In this document: positions 1 to 12,389 of the stretch, piece by piece
How the letters are laid out: each line of letters starts with the position of its first letter
Numbering within the stretch: the stretch's first letter is position 1
From: Macrocybe gigantea
Lineage: Eukaryota; Basidiomycota; Agaricomycetes; Agaricales; Callistosporiaceae
Direction of reading: 5' to 3'
Length of the DNA: 64,000 nt
Assembly (NCBI GenBank): GCA_011319805.1
Contig: SJRY01000188.1
Span: 1-64,000 of the forward strand
The notes under the pieces: generated by a model
Database searches by the model: none
What the model was told of the DNA's origin: nothing
The model's input: only the letters and a program-made list of their open reading frames with translations
Translations under genes and position numbers: made by a program

Positions 1-2540
1 TTTCTCTCATCTCGCACAATCTCTATGAAGATCGCCATTCGTCAACCCAACACTCCTTCGCTGTACTATTTATTGTATCGGTATCCGACATCCTCCGCTC
101 TTTCATTCCTCATAACTGTCGCACGCATCACATTCCTTTCAAGTCCTCGTTCTTTAATATTTCCTTCTCTATTTATCGGTGTACAATTTCTTCCGTGTGT
201 CCATGTTCACATCGGCCTTAATCAGCCTTCGCATCACCTTCGTGCGGTCTTTCTTTTTTTCTAATTCTCAAGTATAAACTCCGTCTTCCCCAAGGCGATT
301 TGGCTAAATTTGCTTCCTCGTAGTGTTCCCTTGTCTTTTATTTCTTTTTTTCTTTTATTTTGTTGGCATTGATTCAAGTTATTGGACATCTACTGTGCAT
401 CCATAGACTAGACTTTGAAGGAACAGAATAAAGCAAAATTTGACTACATTTTGCAGTGATCGAGATTCACTGTTTTCGTCAATCAAGAGACTCTTTTCGC
501 GGGTTCTGAAAATGCATTGATCGGTTTCGCACGGCCTTGTAGATCACTAAAGCACCAAGTAGTAGTAGCTGAAGTACATAGGTGAGCCGATGAATGTTAT
601 CTTGTCTCATCGATGACTGGAATTTATCCTGGATAGGTAGTGATTTCCAACATCTTGACATCGCTCGTGCAGAACCGCCGGTTTACGTTGATCGAAACCG
701 AATTTCAGATAACAAAAAGCTGTAATTTCGACGCTCCAGGTTTGGAAGGTTCAATGAATGGACGAACATCTCATTTATGGACCATTCCCCATGTTGGTTC
801 TTCTCTCAGTCGCCGTCTTCCGTGATGAGTGCTAAAAGATAGCCCGACAATAGAAGCAGACATGTTTTGACGCCATGTCATATCCAGCGATCATGAAGAA
901 CTCTTCCACTCTGAGGCCTTGGTGGTCCCTTTCAGGTTCTTTTCGCTTGCGAGACGCCCGTCGTGACGTGATGGATCCTGCCTATTCATCTTCCATGGCC
1001 GCTGTCATGTCCTGAGCGGCAAGGCTAGAGCAAGGCAAAGCGTGTTCTATGATCCAATGACAAGCCGCTCCCTGAGTACGTTACTCCCGAATTCGCGTTT
1101 TCGCATGTCGGATTGACCCCCTACGTGTTCGAAGTTTGATCCAAGAGCGTCTTGCCAACCGAGTTTTAACACCAAAATAGCGAGAAACTCTCTGGCAAGC
1201 CGCCTTCCCCGACACCATAAATCGGCCAGAAGGTCTGATGACACCAGTCTTTCCTGCTCACGGTGATCAACCGTTAGGTCAAGCCCGTCTTCGGGAGTGT
1301 TTGAACCATGCGAGATCTTCTGGGTGTTGCAAATGTTGCAAATGGGGTGTTGTCCGGGTAAAGCCGCCTTAACACATTGCACCGCAGTCGCTGGTCGTGT
1401 AAAGCCAACATCCTTTTAGATTGCTAACTCTCCCATATGTCACGACTATTCGGATCCAACATGCGGATCCTTACTTTCGCCCCAGCGCAAGATATTCTCT
1501 CAATGGAAAGATTGACGACCATCTCCTTTCAACGATATTAAGGAGCGAAAGCAGTCAATGCCTAACGACATGCATGATCGCGGACGTCGACGACGATCAA
1601 GTGCGTCTATCGCCACTAATATTCGATCAGGGACACCCCCGATTTAAAAATGCCAACGAACTGCTCGTCTCCTGTCATAGCCTACATATGTTCCCCATAT
1701 AACACTTATCAGGCAGAAAACAGAATATTCATCTCCTACGCGTATCGACCGTCTTATCACCGCTATGGTTAACTCTCTCCAGAGCCCTTTTTTATTCCTC
1801 CGTGTGCGTTATCCACAATGTTAGTCCTGAGCTGGGCGCCTCCCTGCTCTGTAACGACGGGTATGATGCAGAACTGTAACAGGTGCTGAATTCTGTAACA
1901 TGGGCCGGATAGGACCCACCTGTTTACCATCATACCCGTCGAGACGCGAGGGTAGGACATCAATGTATCCAAGGTGAACGCCCAAATGGCTCTAGCCTTT
2001 TGGCGACTGGTGACGGGGAAGTCCCTTATATAATAGTCCGGCCAATGAACAAAAAATTTCGCTGTCGTTGGGCGCGAGTTATTAGAGTGTGTTATCTCCG
2101 CATTCCTTTGACTGAGCAAAAGTCCGAGAATCCGCGGCAGTAAACAGATCTCCTTTCGTGCGAAGCTGGCAAGGGTCGAGACATGTTTTACACCTGAGAC
2201 TCACTACGATAGAGCGGGAGCGAAGTAGAGTTAACGAGGACAGTGGCAACCATTGCTGATCTAGATGTTGTGAATACAAGCATGTTACATGTTCTTAGGC
2301 CTTTGATAGGCAATATTGAGTACCATGTATACCGAACGACGCGGCTGTACATCGCGGGGTCCTTTCAGCATGCCTTAATGAGCTAGAGCTGGAAAATCTG
2401 GGTACCAAATATTCGATGTTAGATAGCTACATGCGCTTCGAACAGAAGTGGCGACAAAGCCAGTACGAGCGGCCCAAGGCCAGCTTTATGAGCGAGCAAA
2501 GTAGAGAGAGGGCGTAGCTGTCAAGCCGCAGGTCCTTCAT
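1..2540. other. No supported gene
   Basis: I see no convincing gene here. The longest open frames are 111 codons (1047–1382, minus) and 116 codons (1769–2119, minus). Neither shows a recognisable family motif, intron borders that extend it, or similarity to other genes in the window. No tRNA, terminal repeat or transposase signature was noticed. It could hold decayed sequence or an unrecognised lineage-specific gene. Confidence 0.5.
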
Positions 2541-5445
2541 TCATTGGGCCTCAGCTTCTGTTTCCTCGTGAGTGTTAAGGGGAGTGGTATTCGATGACCG
2601 TGTTGCTTTGTTAGGTATAGAATCTGCGTTCGAGCGCTTCCGCTTGGCGAACGTACGATTTAATGATGGAGGAGGCTCCGGAATACCCTCGATCTGAGGA
2701 CCCGCTTCCGATGGTGTCGATCTTGACTGTCGACTTGAAAATTGGGGAGTGCCTCCGCCTTGCAAGCTATGTTGGTTATGTAACAGATTCTCTTGCTTTA
2801 TCCTGTTTCGTGCCTGCGTCGTGTCGCTAGGCGGAGGGTCGTAGGAAACACTCGAGTCATCAGGAGGCCAGTCAGACCGTGCAAGGGCCTTGTTCATGGC
2901 CTCAAGCATCTTCCTAGGTGTGAGCTCCTTGCTTCTGTCGCACTTTTTCAGGGCTTTGGCGTTGGCTTTTACCAAGACGCGAAGCCGCTCAAGCAGCTCG
3001 GTCAAAGCAGGATTGCCAGAAACTTTCAACTCCTGCGTTCCAACCCAAGTATATTTCTTCGCGTAGCGGTCGTCGGACTCGAACAGCCATGCAGCGGCTC
3101 CAGTTCCGCGAGAGTGCCCGTGTTTGACGTGGCAGAGGACACACCAAATTAATACCCAATACACGGATTCTAGGTCGTGTCGGAGATGATGGTCCTCCTT
3201 CTCATCGCCTAGGATGCCAAGCGCCATGAAGGGCCAGGTTCCCTGAAGAAATGAGTGAACAATTGTCGATTCGTTGCAAAAGGCAGAGACCCATACAGTC
3301 ATGTCCTTCAGTTCTTTATCAATGTAGTCCTTAAATTGCTCTGGATGCGGGTCTAGTTCGGATATGGCAATCGTGCTGTAGTCGAAATCATGCGGAAACC
3401 GGACTGTAGTGATGTAGTAAGACATTGCCTAGACTGACATCTCGGTGTAGCACGCCACATAGGTATGCGATAGCAAGCCCTATCTCGCGGATCACGACTT
3501 TAGAATTGGCTGGCTCTAGGCATGATCACACGTACCTATTACAACATCGCGTAGCGCAGTGACCAGCTGCTTTGTACCGTCGAAGCTTGTTATATGGCGA
3601 CCAACACATCCAGTCAACGTTCTAATGCGGTCCCGATCGAAATCCGAAGGGTCGCATGTTTTACTGGCTTTGGGTCTGAGTCTAGCTGATTGCGTCACGA
3701 GGCCATACTTGTCCGCATCTTCATGCAAGGCCAGGTTAAAAGTGCCCACATAGTCGGTTAGACCCGACACGTTAGAGTCGCCCATGAAATCCCCTAGCTC
3801 ATGCTTGATAGTCTGCTGTATTTGGGGTTGCCTAAAATGCTCCTCGATCCTTTCATAGTAGTACCCCTCGTCAATGCGTGTTCTTTGTTGCCATGAATCC
3901 TTCAGAACGAAAATTCTTCCGCGGAAATTGTCGTGATCTATGAGCACTTTGTATACGCCAGATGCCCGACTGAAAAGTCCATTGGAACTATGCAGAGTCT
4001 CAAACACAAAGCACTCTACAACTTCGCCCTGATTAGGGTCCCGTTTGACTACGAGAAAGTTAATAAGGACGTCGAGTTTAAAAAGCAGACGACATACAAG
4101 GTGTTCGTGCTAGGCGATGCTCAGGAGGAATGACAACAAGATTACCAGTATACCCTGTGGATAATGTTGGGGTCAACTAATCTTGTGCCACGCAGACCAG
4201 TACAACGTACCGGGAACTGTCGAAACAAGAGAATGCTCCTTCAGCCGAGCGCAAGCTCGCATCCAGAAGGCTCCCTGTTTAACCGTCCCTTTCTGGCCTT
4301 TCAGATCAGGTGCCAAATCTAGGAGTAGGCCAAACATTCTTTCAAATTCGGTGGTAGTCACTCTTCTGATAGTCGGGTCCCAACCAACGACGGTCCTAGG
4401 TATCACGCATCGTGGGTGAACGAGGCGCCATAGGAATTTCTGCAAAGTGTGTGGCGATAAAACGTAATTGACCGAAATGGAGGAAATGACTCCGGATCGG
4501 TCAAAACGGAAAATGCGAAATGTTGGGCCGTAAACTCCTATGACTAAAACAAAACAGCTCTTGTGCTGTTGGAGAAGATTGACGCCATTCTTGGCCAACT
4601 GTACGCGGGTTTCCTGATGATCCCTAGAGGGCTGACACTGTCCATCACTGAGAATAGGATCGGCAGATATGTTGCGCTTAGCCTCCCAGACGTTTGCGAC
4701 CTGAGTCCAGTCCTCGATCAGGTTGGTTGCAGCTCCGGGGAATCCATTACAAATGTCGGGATAGGTCTCATGTTGAGCCCAATGAAGAGGGTCAAATTGT
4801 GTGCTGTGCGTATCGACGAAATGAGGGCGAAGTTCCGGTGGGAAGCCTTCGACAAGCTTGTTAAGTCCAGAGACCTGACACCAGAAATAAGAGTGAGAAC
4901 ACGAAGGAGGTATCATGTGTACACACTAATGGTGTATACATTGCGCCTTCCGGCAATGACTTTCTCAGGACAGAAAAAATGTCTGTAGCGTCGAAAGGTG
5001 GGGCGTCGGGAAGATCATCGGTACATGGAACGTAGCTGTCGAAAAATTCATCGATGGTTAAATCAGTTCGGCAAGCATGGTTCGCTCGAAATTCGTCATC
5101 CCATTCAATGACCGCTTTTGTGGAGTTCGCTTTTCGAGGAGTCCCACACCTGAAATCCCTAGCGCTGCTGGCTTTGCCCGCCGCAGGAGTTTGCTGCACC
5201 GACGAGACAGTAGTATTATTTGGCACAGCAGGGGGAGGAGGGGTCGCCCTTGTTAATCGGGAGCGCACATTTGATGCAAAACGCGCTCCAGAATGTGATA
5301 CAGAGACCATTTCGGTGTCTGTCTTGTCAGTAAATCGGGGTTCGGAGCCTGCTTCAATAAAGAGACGACGACGTTTCCTGGGGCGCGTTGAGATAGTGGC
5401 AGTCGTGCTGGCTGAACCAGTGGTATAATATAAAGTGTTTGCCAT
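2541..5445 (-). pseudogene. FunK1-type protein kinase, copy A, frameshifted
   Basis: Fungal-specific FunK1 kinase related to copies B and C downstream. Six exons align with intact copy C: 4927–5445, 4211–4874, 4098–4154, 3536–4048, 3297–3479 and 2541–3242. Exons 2 and 3 match C's lengths exactly (664 and 57 nt). The N-terminus carries a basic RPRKRRRLF stretch, a possible nuclear localisation signal. The catalytic loop reads HRDVSLGN and a DFD motif replaces DFG. Exon 5 is 183 nt against 188 nt in C; the missing 5 nt lie between the catalytic loop and DFD. Reading therefore meets TGA at 3388–3390, after about 614 codons, losing DFD and the C-lobe. Downstream sequence is still well conserved in the shifted frame (HDFDYS, GTWPFMALG), so the lesion is recent or an assembly error. 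Expression could still give a truncated protein. Confidence 0.8.
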
Positions 5446-6393
5446 GGCTGAATTATACCGGGTTATAGCCGGGCCACAACTTGAAAACGGCGAACAATGG
5501 AGTTGAGAGACTTGAACGATTCCGCTGATGCTCAACCACGCGGTCACGTGGTCACACGCGTGTTACATAATCAATGTGAGTCCGAATGTGTCATGGTGTT
5601 GGCCAAGCCGTATTCTCTTCAGTATCATTCTAGCGGACTCCGTTCCAGAGCGTGATTTCGACGAGATAAGACAAAGCCGTCCTATAGGCTGTGAGTATGG
5701 TTATATGGCTACTTCCTACAAGTCCCCTGTCTTTTTTGGGAGACTCAAATCCTAGAGCTGACGCAGCTTGAGCGGCTCTTCCTACAACAGTCATCATCTC
5801 CTACTCCGAGAATGCGGATTCATGGAGCGCCGAGTGTCATTTTTTATGCTATGCCTTACAAAGCCGTAGAGCCGCACTGATCCAATCGGTCATTCACCTT
5901 TTCCTGAGTTATTCCAAGAGTACCGGATGCGTGCTTTATAGATAGCAGCCATGAAAAATGCGCCTGAATATCTCGTGAGTCTCCAGCTTCCATGACTACC
6001 TTTCAACAAATGCTAGACCGAGGCCCTTCAGTTTTCAGGAAGGACGTTGGCAACTCAAAGAAGATCGATTATAGCACGAAGATACGTCGTAGGAGCGATG
6101 CCACAGGACATACTCAATGCTTAGTGTCAGATATAAGAGACCAGAAGATCACATCCTCACATCGCACACTGCATCGGTCAGCGGATTCGTCTACGACACT
6201 CAAGCGGCGGGCCGTGTTTATAGCAGTGCAAAGAAATATGAAAATTGCCTCCAACCGTTGCACAGGTGTGAGACCGAAGAAAACAAAGAAGAAAGAGAAA
6301 ACACAAAAGATGGACCGATCAAGAAAGGCGGGAATGTAGAAGATAATTAAACTGAAAACGTAAGTGAGCGATAGCAGTAACATCGACGCGGGA
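5446..6393. other. Intergenic, upstream of FunK1 A
   Basis: Contains the upstream element shared by the FunK1 copies (5537–5583, listed separately). The remainder to 6393 holds only short frames up to 115 codons (5992–6339) with no recognisable content. Confidence 0.5.
5537..5583 (-). promoter_or_regulatory. FunK1 upstream shared element, copy A
   Basis: About 95–140 bp upstream of the FunK1 A start codon lies a GGTCACGTG block, then CGTGTTACATAA and CAATG..(N)GTCC (written on the plus strand). The same ordered blocks occur upstream of FunK1 B and C. GGTCAC and TGTTAC start 19 bp apart here, exactly as in copy C. It was probably duplicated with the gene; conservation beyond the coding start suggests a binding site or core promoter function, which is inference. 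Confidence 0.55.
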
Positions 6394-7203
6394 TCAATCC
6401 GATTCGATTCCATCCAATTCTGGCATCCAATTGTGAGCTCTTTGCAATCTCATTGCCCTCCTTGGGGGTGCCGACGATCTTTGCTCGGCTGCATAGCCCT
6501 CTGGGTCGATGATCTCCGTGCCATGAGGTCCAAGGACTCTGGGATGCCTTGCCGTACTCCCACCTGCATCTTCCTCCTCGGTGTCCACGTCGGTCTCTTG
6601 CACATCCTCATCGTTAGGGACTAGCTGTTCATAGGCGGCTCGATGGACTTCCATTAGGTTTTCCAGCTGCGTCTCAAAGATCTCTTGGAGGCGAACCTCC
6701 ATCATTGATTCACGCATCTGGATCCCCTCCCGGGTCAGATCATCATCCACAAGAACGAAGCGAGAGCTGTTATCATCGTGCGACGTCCAAACTTGGCCTG
6801 GGCTTCGCTGGAGCGGTTTGTGGACAAGTTTGCGGGGTGTGGCAGGCACAAGTGGCGCGTTTCTTGTGACGGGAGTGTGAAACGATTGTGGGTAGAATCC
6901 GTCGTCCGAGAGATCTGCGACAGTGGAGGCAGGAGATAGTGTCGAAATTGTCGAGACCGAATCGGATTTTGATGCAGAAGGGAAGGAAGGACCCATACTC
7001 TGTTGGATAGAAGGCAGCACGTTTCCGCTGGTGACGACATTCGTATCTCCTGGATACTGCCATCGCGTGTGCGTGCCCAACCCGGTGGCCGAAGAAGTAA
7101 CGATCACGATAGGCTCTTTCGCAAGCGCTCTAGTTTTACTGCGAGTCTGCATCGTTTTAATAGTGGCGAGGACCGTGAGTGGAGTAAACGGTCTGTGTGT
7201 CAA
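6394..7203 (-). CDS. Acidic coiled-coil hypothetical protein
   Basis: Single-exon gene of 269 codons with no family I recognise. The first ATG is at 7203; a second in-frame ATG at 7152 opens with MQTRSKTRALAKE, a basic start that may be the true one. Residues about 60–130 are Ser/Thr/Pro-rich and look disordered. A hydrophilic helical stretch follows (EGIQMRESMMEVRLQEIF and on), likely a short coiled coil. A strongly acidic run comes next (DVDTEEEDAGG), and the tail is basic and proline-containing. There is no signal peptide or membrane segment. The uninterrupted frame and protein-like composition support a real gene; the function is unknown. Confidence 0.6.
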   Translation of the reverse strand: MTHRPFTPLTVLATIKTMQTRSKTRALAKEPIVIVTSSATGLGTHTRWQYPGDTNVVTSGNVLPSIQQSMGPSFPSASKSDSVSTISTLSPASTVADLSDDGFYPQSFHTPVTRNAPLVPATPRKLVHKPLQRSPGQVWTSHDDNSSRFVLVDDDLTREGIQMRESMMEVRLQEIFETQLENLMEVHRAAYEQLVPNDEDVQETDVDTEEEDAGGSTARHPRVLGPHGTEIIDPEGYAAEQRSSAPPRRAMRLQRAHNWMPELDGIESD

Positions 7204-7828
7204 CGGGATGTCGAAAGAGAGCTTGTGTGTGCTTTAATCTGTTTCCGTCAGTCCATGGGTTGACCGGTATTAATACCTCTGATTCAGTTGTTCTTTGAGC
7301 AGGCCTTTGAGCGGGACCCTCTTTGGCCTCTCTGTTTTTGATCGTGGCCTTCTGGTCTTCGTCAAAGCTGAGAGGCGTCTTCATTGCATTGATTCCCTTC
7401 GGCGTTCCTTGGATAAAGCGGCCAACAATTTCATAATTGCCGAAAAAAGATCGTTGCCCGCTTTGTCGCTCCGAACATAGCGTCGTTGGCCATTTTGGCG
7501 GCACGAGCACCATGGTTACTGGTCGAGGGGTACAAGCAATGTGGCCCGAAAGGCACATATACCGCCTGGTAGAAAAGCACCAAGAGTGAGGGACGATGTC
7601 ATGGAGGCAGGAAGCTATGAACGTGTCTCATTCTGGTCTAGACGCTCAACAAGCCACTCTGTGCTTTACGTGCTTATGAAGGACGACAATAGGACCGCAG
7701 AGGACCCATGCATTTGTTCCGATGACCCGAAAGCTGTGGCCCCATAAAAAGAGAAAAACAAACAAAAGAAAAGCAAAACCAATAGAAAAATCATGATCAC
7801 ATGAATGGTTTCGTTAATTCATGTCCTT
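7204..7828. other. Intergenic, no gene seen
   Basis: Between the acidic hypothetical gene and the 3' end of bestrophin-like gene 1. Only frames under about 135 codons occur, overlapping on both strands without recognisable content. A purine-rich A-run area lies near 7748–7790. Confidence 0.5.
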
Positions 7829-10096
7829 TCACCTCTCACGAGTCTGCTTGTCCACATCTCTCCAGCTATTAACGAGTGTCCGCTTAACACTGGCTATGCC
7901 AGGGGATGGGCCGTCCTTGGGATTGGGCAGCCGATAGTTGCCTCCCAGTTTGACCAAGTCTTCAGCATTACGACGATCGGCAGGGGCGAAGGGTTGGTTC
8001 CTGAGTCAGTGAAATGAGCAAATCTGGGAACGGATCAAAGCCGATAGCGATTGGTTTACCATGGACTGAAGATGAAGGAAACTGGTTCCGGGTTGGTATA
8101 GGTCGTGATCTCATGCAGTTCCCTTTGAAGAGCGAGGCAGAAACCATCCAGATCTACGACAATTACGCGGTAAACCCACCGCCAGCGTCCAAAGAGCCTT
8201 TTATGTTCTTACCTAGGTCGTTCAAATCGTAATTGAAAGGATTCTCGCTGGTTCACAAGTCGTCAGTGAGTGCCTCAAAGAGAAGAACGCGAAGCAAAGC
8301 TGACATCTCCTGTCCGATTTCGAGGAAGCCGACCAGCAAAAATGACGTGAAGGCCGTTCCGGGGATCGTGAACCATCCGAAATCCTTGTAAATTTGGAAC
8401 TAGAGGACATGAACATTGTGCACAACGGCGAACTGTCAAAGGAGGCCACACTGACTGGTAGGAACAAAAGGTAAAGCCAAAGCGATAATCTCAGATGAGC
8501 TTGATACGCAAATGGCAGTGGAGTGTTCCGAATGCGTTCCAAGTTCGTCAAAGTGTCCTGAAGGCTCGTAAGGTTGTTATTCAAGCCCGTCGCCACAGCT
8601 GATTGTAACAAATTCGACTCCATCAAGACTATTGGTTCCGTTAGTTAGTGTAGAGCTGCCAGCGCTTCACAAGGCCATGAACGTACAACCGATATAGCTT
8701 TAAAAAGCAATGAGCATCAGTGGATTAGACTTGAGACAGGCACGCACCCGGATAAAACAAGGATGATTTCTACCGGCACATTGCTCTCCACCGCATCTGC
8801 TTTTTTGAACTGCTTGATAATGTCGTCCTCAGCAGTCTTCTTTTTCTTGAGCATCCGATTGCCCAAGAACCTGAAGAACTTCAAGACGGGCATGTAATCA
8901 TATATCGTATGCTTGGGAGGGTTCCTAGCAGGCCTGAGGGGACGATCGCTAGCAATCTGTGGAAGTAACATCTCTGGATCAAACACACGGGTACGCCTCT
9001 TTCGACGGTCACCGGGACGCGGAGCCTTTGTAAATTTGGGCCAACTGGAGTTGGACTTTTCGTCATCTCCGGATGTCTCTGTGACATTTCCAGACCTGGT
9101 CATGTCCGGAAGCGAGCCTGTGCGTATCGGTCGGTAGGTGCCTATCTCCGTGGCCGAGCGAACGTTATGTGTGGCCTGAAGGTCGTGTGGAACGTCATGG
9201 GAGACCCTCCATAAGGGAAGCATGTCCGCTTCGTTATGGAATTCACCGGGGAGAGATCCACTAGGGACGTTGGCATAACGAGGGAGGAAGCAAATGAGCG
9301 GATAGAGGTCGCGATAATATACCCCTGGCTCTCCACGAAGGAAATGCTAAGTTTCGAACTTTTCGTGAGCATTTGGAAGATTTTCTATTGGCCAGTTATA
9401 TATGGTACCTTGACCGAAACCGAGAATGCTTGGATCTGTAGAAGAGTCGTACTTCATGAGCTTCAGGTGCAGCGCGCGATGAAAATAAATCTACCAGATT
9501 GATCATTGTTTTCTTCTCGATAATATGACGAAGCACCATTTCGGCCTTGTCTTTCTCTGTCTGCTCCTGTATCTCCGTCTTGTCATCTCCGGTGTTTTGC
9601 GGACGATCCACAGGGACGTGTATCCAGATCTCGGAGCAAAGTTTATGAAGAGAACCCGATGATCCCAACGAATTTACTTACGAATTGAGCAAGGTTCTTC
9701 GAAGCGACGGCAATGCTCGCCCACATCTTTCTCCCTTCTTGATACCTGTCGTTGCATGCGTAACTCTCCAAGCCTTCTTACATCGCCAAATGAACACACC
9801 TCTCATAGGCAGAAGATGTTCTGAAAGATATGACGAGACCGAGCACCGTACCAAGCACCGTCAGCAGTTGAGTCGGGAGAATGAGTTGATGAGATGTAAA
9901 CTTGGACACGCCTGAGACCACTGACAACAACACGAAGATTCAGCACATCATGATAACGGCATGACAAATGTGAGGAGAACTTACTGATGGCAATGAGGGT
10001 GAAGAAGAGCACCTCTGGCCAGATGTCATTGACCACAGTCGCGTTGAACTTCTTAGCGGTCCACCTGCCGCGGAAAAGTGGATTATGTGCAACCAT
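7829..10096 (-). CDS. Bestrophin-like anion channel, copy 1
   Basis: Member of the bestrophin/UPF0187 (RFP-TM) family, which forms chloride-permeable membrane channels. The start MVAHNPLFRGRW at 10096 precedes the first hydrophobic segment (DIWPEVLFFTLIAI). Family landmarks follow: FRTSSAYER then YQEGRKMW across an intron, IEKKTMINL, HFLRGEPGVYY, ICFLPRYA, a variable polar loop, RPLRPARNPPK, an ESNVPVEI segment, then LERIRNTPLPFAYQAHL and a final membrane segment (TIPGTAF...EIGQE). It ends IENPFNYDLNDL...WRDVDKQTRER. Every junction keeps frame, including an 11-nt microexon at 8687–8697 that encodes part of VLSGYIGFLMES. The last exon ends at TGA 7829–7831. It is a tandem paralogue of copy 2 and appears intact. 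Confidence 0.85.
8687..8697 (-). other. 11-nt microexon of bestrophin-like gene 1
   Basis: On the minus strand the 11 nt CTATATCGGTT lie between acceptor TTTTTAAAG and donor GTACGT. They join phase 2 to phase 1 and restore VLSGYIGFLMES. The paralogue has an equal-length microexon at 13240–13250, so the structure is conserved. Confidence 0.8.
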
Positions 10097-10898
10097 CGCG
10101 CACCGATCAACGTCGTTATTGTCTTCTGAAGTTGACTGATACTCTACTTCGACGGGGGAACCGCCGCGGGGTAACCGGAAGGCAGGGCGGAGAATGAGAG
10201 AGAGCCAACGTTCTAAGCGATGAAACTCGACGTTCTTTTATACATCCTCGTGTTCGGAGCAAGGCGCACGGTTTGAATGGGCTGAATGCGAAACGTCATT
10301 AAAAATGTGTGGGCATTGATGAAGATAGGCGGCTTTCCTGTTCCGTTCTCAAAAGTACCGTCATTGTGCGAGCCCCCAGATCTCGCAATAATCGTCTTGG
10401 TTTTGTACGTGGTAGAGAGCTTATTAGGTCTTCGTCATTTTCAAGGTGAAGCCTGTGGTTACGCCGGATTCGAAATTCGGCTTGACTTGTTGGTGACAAT
10501 GCTAGCAGGGTCGAGATTGCCGTCCATCACTCTAAGGGCTCACCCCAGCAAATGGCTCCGACATGAACTTGCTGAGCGAGGCGCCGAAGCGCGTTTTTGT
10601 TTGCATCCAGGAATGGATCAGTTGTTAGCCCTGCTTTTATCACGTTTAAATCGTTTTTTAAGTCACAGGATTGGTGCATGATATCTGATGTGCACGCGTT
10701 GCTGAAATGGGCGTCTGGATTCATGTCTAGTGTTCCAAGAAGGATCGTTCGTCTTTTTCATAAAAAATGCCCATATGAACGGAATGTAGTCTGCCGAAGT
10801 ATACATTACCCAGACCAAAGCCATGGAGAGTGAGGACGATAAGCCACGATGATCGATGATAATATCTATCTCATTACATCTCTTATACTAGAAACTAA
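10097..10898. other. Intergenic, no gene seen
   Basis: Upstream of bestrophin-like gene 1. The longest frame is 131 codons (10286–10681, plus) with no recognisable motifs. A GC-rich stretch near 10150–10180 may be promoter sequence. Confidence 0.45.
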
Positions 10899-11270
10899 TT
10901 ACACGCCCTCTGCCTCACTATCATCTGCAATCCGATCCTTCTTTTGTTTGGTTTTATGAGCTATTTCAATCTTACGCCATGCCCATGCCCCAGCATCAAA
11001 ATCTAGGAACCAACCAGGTGGTGTGTCGAGAAGAAGCAAGTCCTGTAGCTTCTTCACATCTTCTGGAGGAGGTCTATGTGACGCAACGTTTCCATAGCTG
11101 TCCGCAATCGATATGATCGTCTCCCAACCTACTACCATTTCCATAGTTGGCGTGATAGACCCAATGCCCAGCGCATCTCGGGTATGTCTGGCAATACGTC
11201 GCATCGTGCGAGCAATTTTGATATCGGTGCCGTCACCATAAACGATGAGCTCAGAGTGGGCCTTTGCCAA
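10899..11270 (-). CDS. Possible 3' exon of a hypothetical protein
   Basis: An open frame of about 125 codons ends at 10899. Its composition is protein-like: hydrophobic and charged residues alternate (IKIARTMRRIARHTRDALG, then a PPGWFLDFDAGAWAW segment), and it ends in a Lys-rich and acidic tail (KTKQKKDRIADDSEAEGV). The upstream boundary is unclear. An ATG at about 11279 or an upstream splice acceptor are both possible, and another minus-strand frame overlaps 11132–11473. I do not recognise the family, and it may be a decayed remnant. Confidence 0.25.
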   Translation of the reverse strand: MAKAHSELIVYGDGTDIKIARTMRRIARHTRDALGIGSITPTMEMVVGWETIISIADSYGNVASHRPPPEDVKKLQDLLLLDTPPGWFLDFDAGAWAWRKIEIAHKTKQKKDRIADDSEAEGV

Positions 11271-11288
11271 ACGATGCATTTCGGACAC

Positions 11289-12389
11289 GCAGAACAGCCG
11301 TATCGAAACCTTGGAGGCTGATAATGGTAGCCTCGGAGAACACGTGGCAACCCGGGTGGAAGTTCTGCGCGTGGAAGCTGCTTCATTGCAGTGACGAGGT
11401 CCTGATGGAAGATTTGGCTCGTATTCGATATGGAATCAGAAATAACTACACGCAAACCCTTTCCCCTGTTCAATGGGGGTTGGAAGGCAACTGGAAGCGC
11501 AGCGTAGTCACCGAGTCAAAATGGGAGGTTGACGAGGGATTTCTATTCTCAGTCATGTTGTAGATTGAGTTGAATGAAGGTTCCAATATGAGCAACGTGC
11601 CACGAACCAAGGTTCGTCCAGCTGAGCAAAGCACGTGACGCGATGAGGTGCCAGCCAAGCGTCATCCCAGTGCCCGAGCAGCCCTCAGCATAACTTGCCA
11701 TAATTTTCTACCCTACCCTCCCACCCTAATTAGCACGCTTGCACTGTGATACCCTGTGTACATTCGTAGTTGCATACTCGCATATAGCATACAGTTTCCC
11801 ACTTCTGTACATCGGAGACAAACTAGAGCGATGAATCAGGCACAGCTTTCACATCGCTTGCACAGCGTGCAAGGAAAAAGGCATGGCGGAGGCACACGGT
11901 TTCCATGTTGCTCATATTGGGGACCGCATTGTGTGCTGGCGACATTGAGACTGATAGCAGTTTAGCAAGTTCCTAAGTTGACAGAAAGAAGTAAGAAGTA
12001 AGAAATGATCACATAGGGAGGTGGTAGCAGGCATAGTCGCTTTGCATGTCTCGTTGTGCTGAAATTTTAGCCAAAGTCACGTCATTAAAGGAAAGACTAG
12101 AACAAGCACCCAAACGACAGCAAAGATTAAACGAGAGTATAGACGACGCTCTAAAGCCCAAACCTACTTTTTTCTTATTAAAGGAAAGGTGATGAGATCT
12201 AAATGACATGAAATCCAAGAAAATGCAGAGTCCATTTCATAAACCGGAAGCTTGCTTGAGACGAGAGTTGGAGGAACATTGGGGCTAGCCTAAATAATCC
12301 AAATTATGACCATAGGGAGGTGTCTTGTCCCAACGCGCGTTGCGAATCCTTCAGCGTTGATAGTAGTTCATAGGATCCGCCAAATGTCT
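11289..12389. other. Intergenic, no gene seen
   Basis: Between the doubtful 3' exon and the 3' end of bestrophin-like gene 2. Only frames under 115 codons occur. Nothing resembles a tRNA, repeat array or mobile element. Confidence 0.45.
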
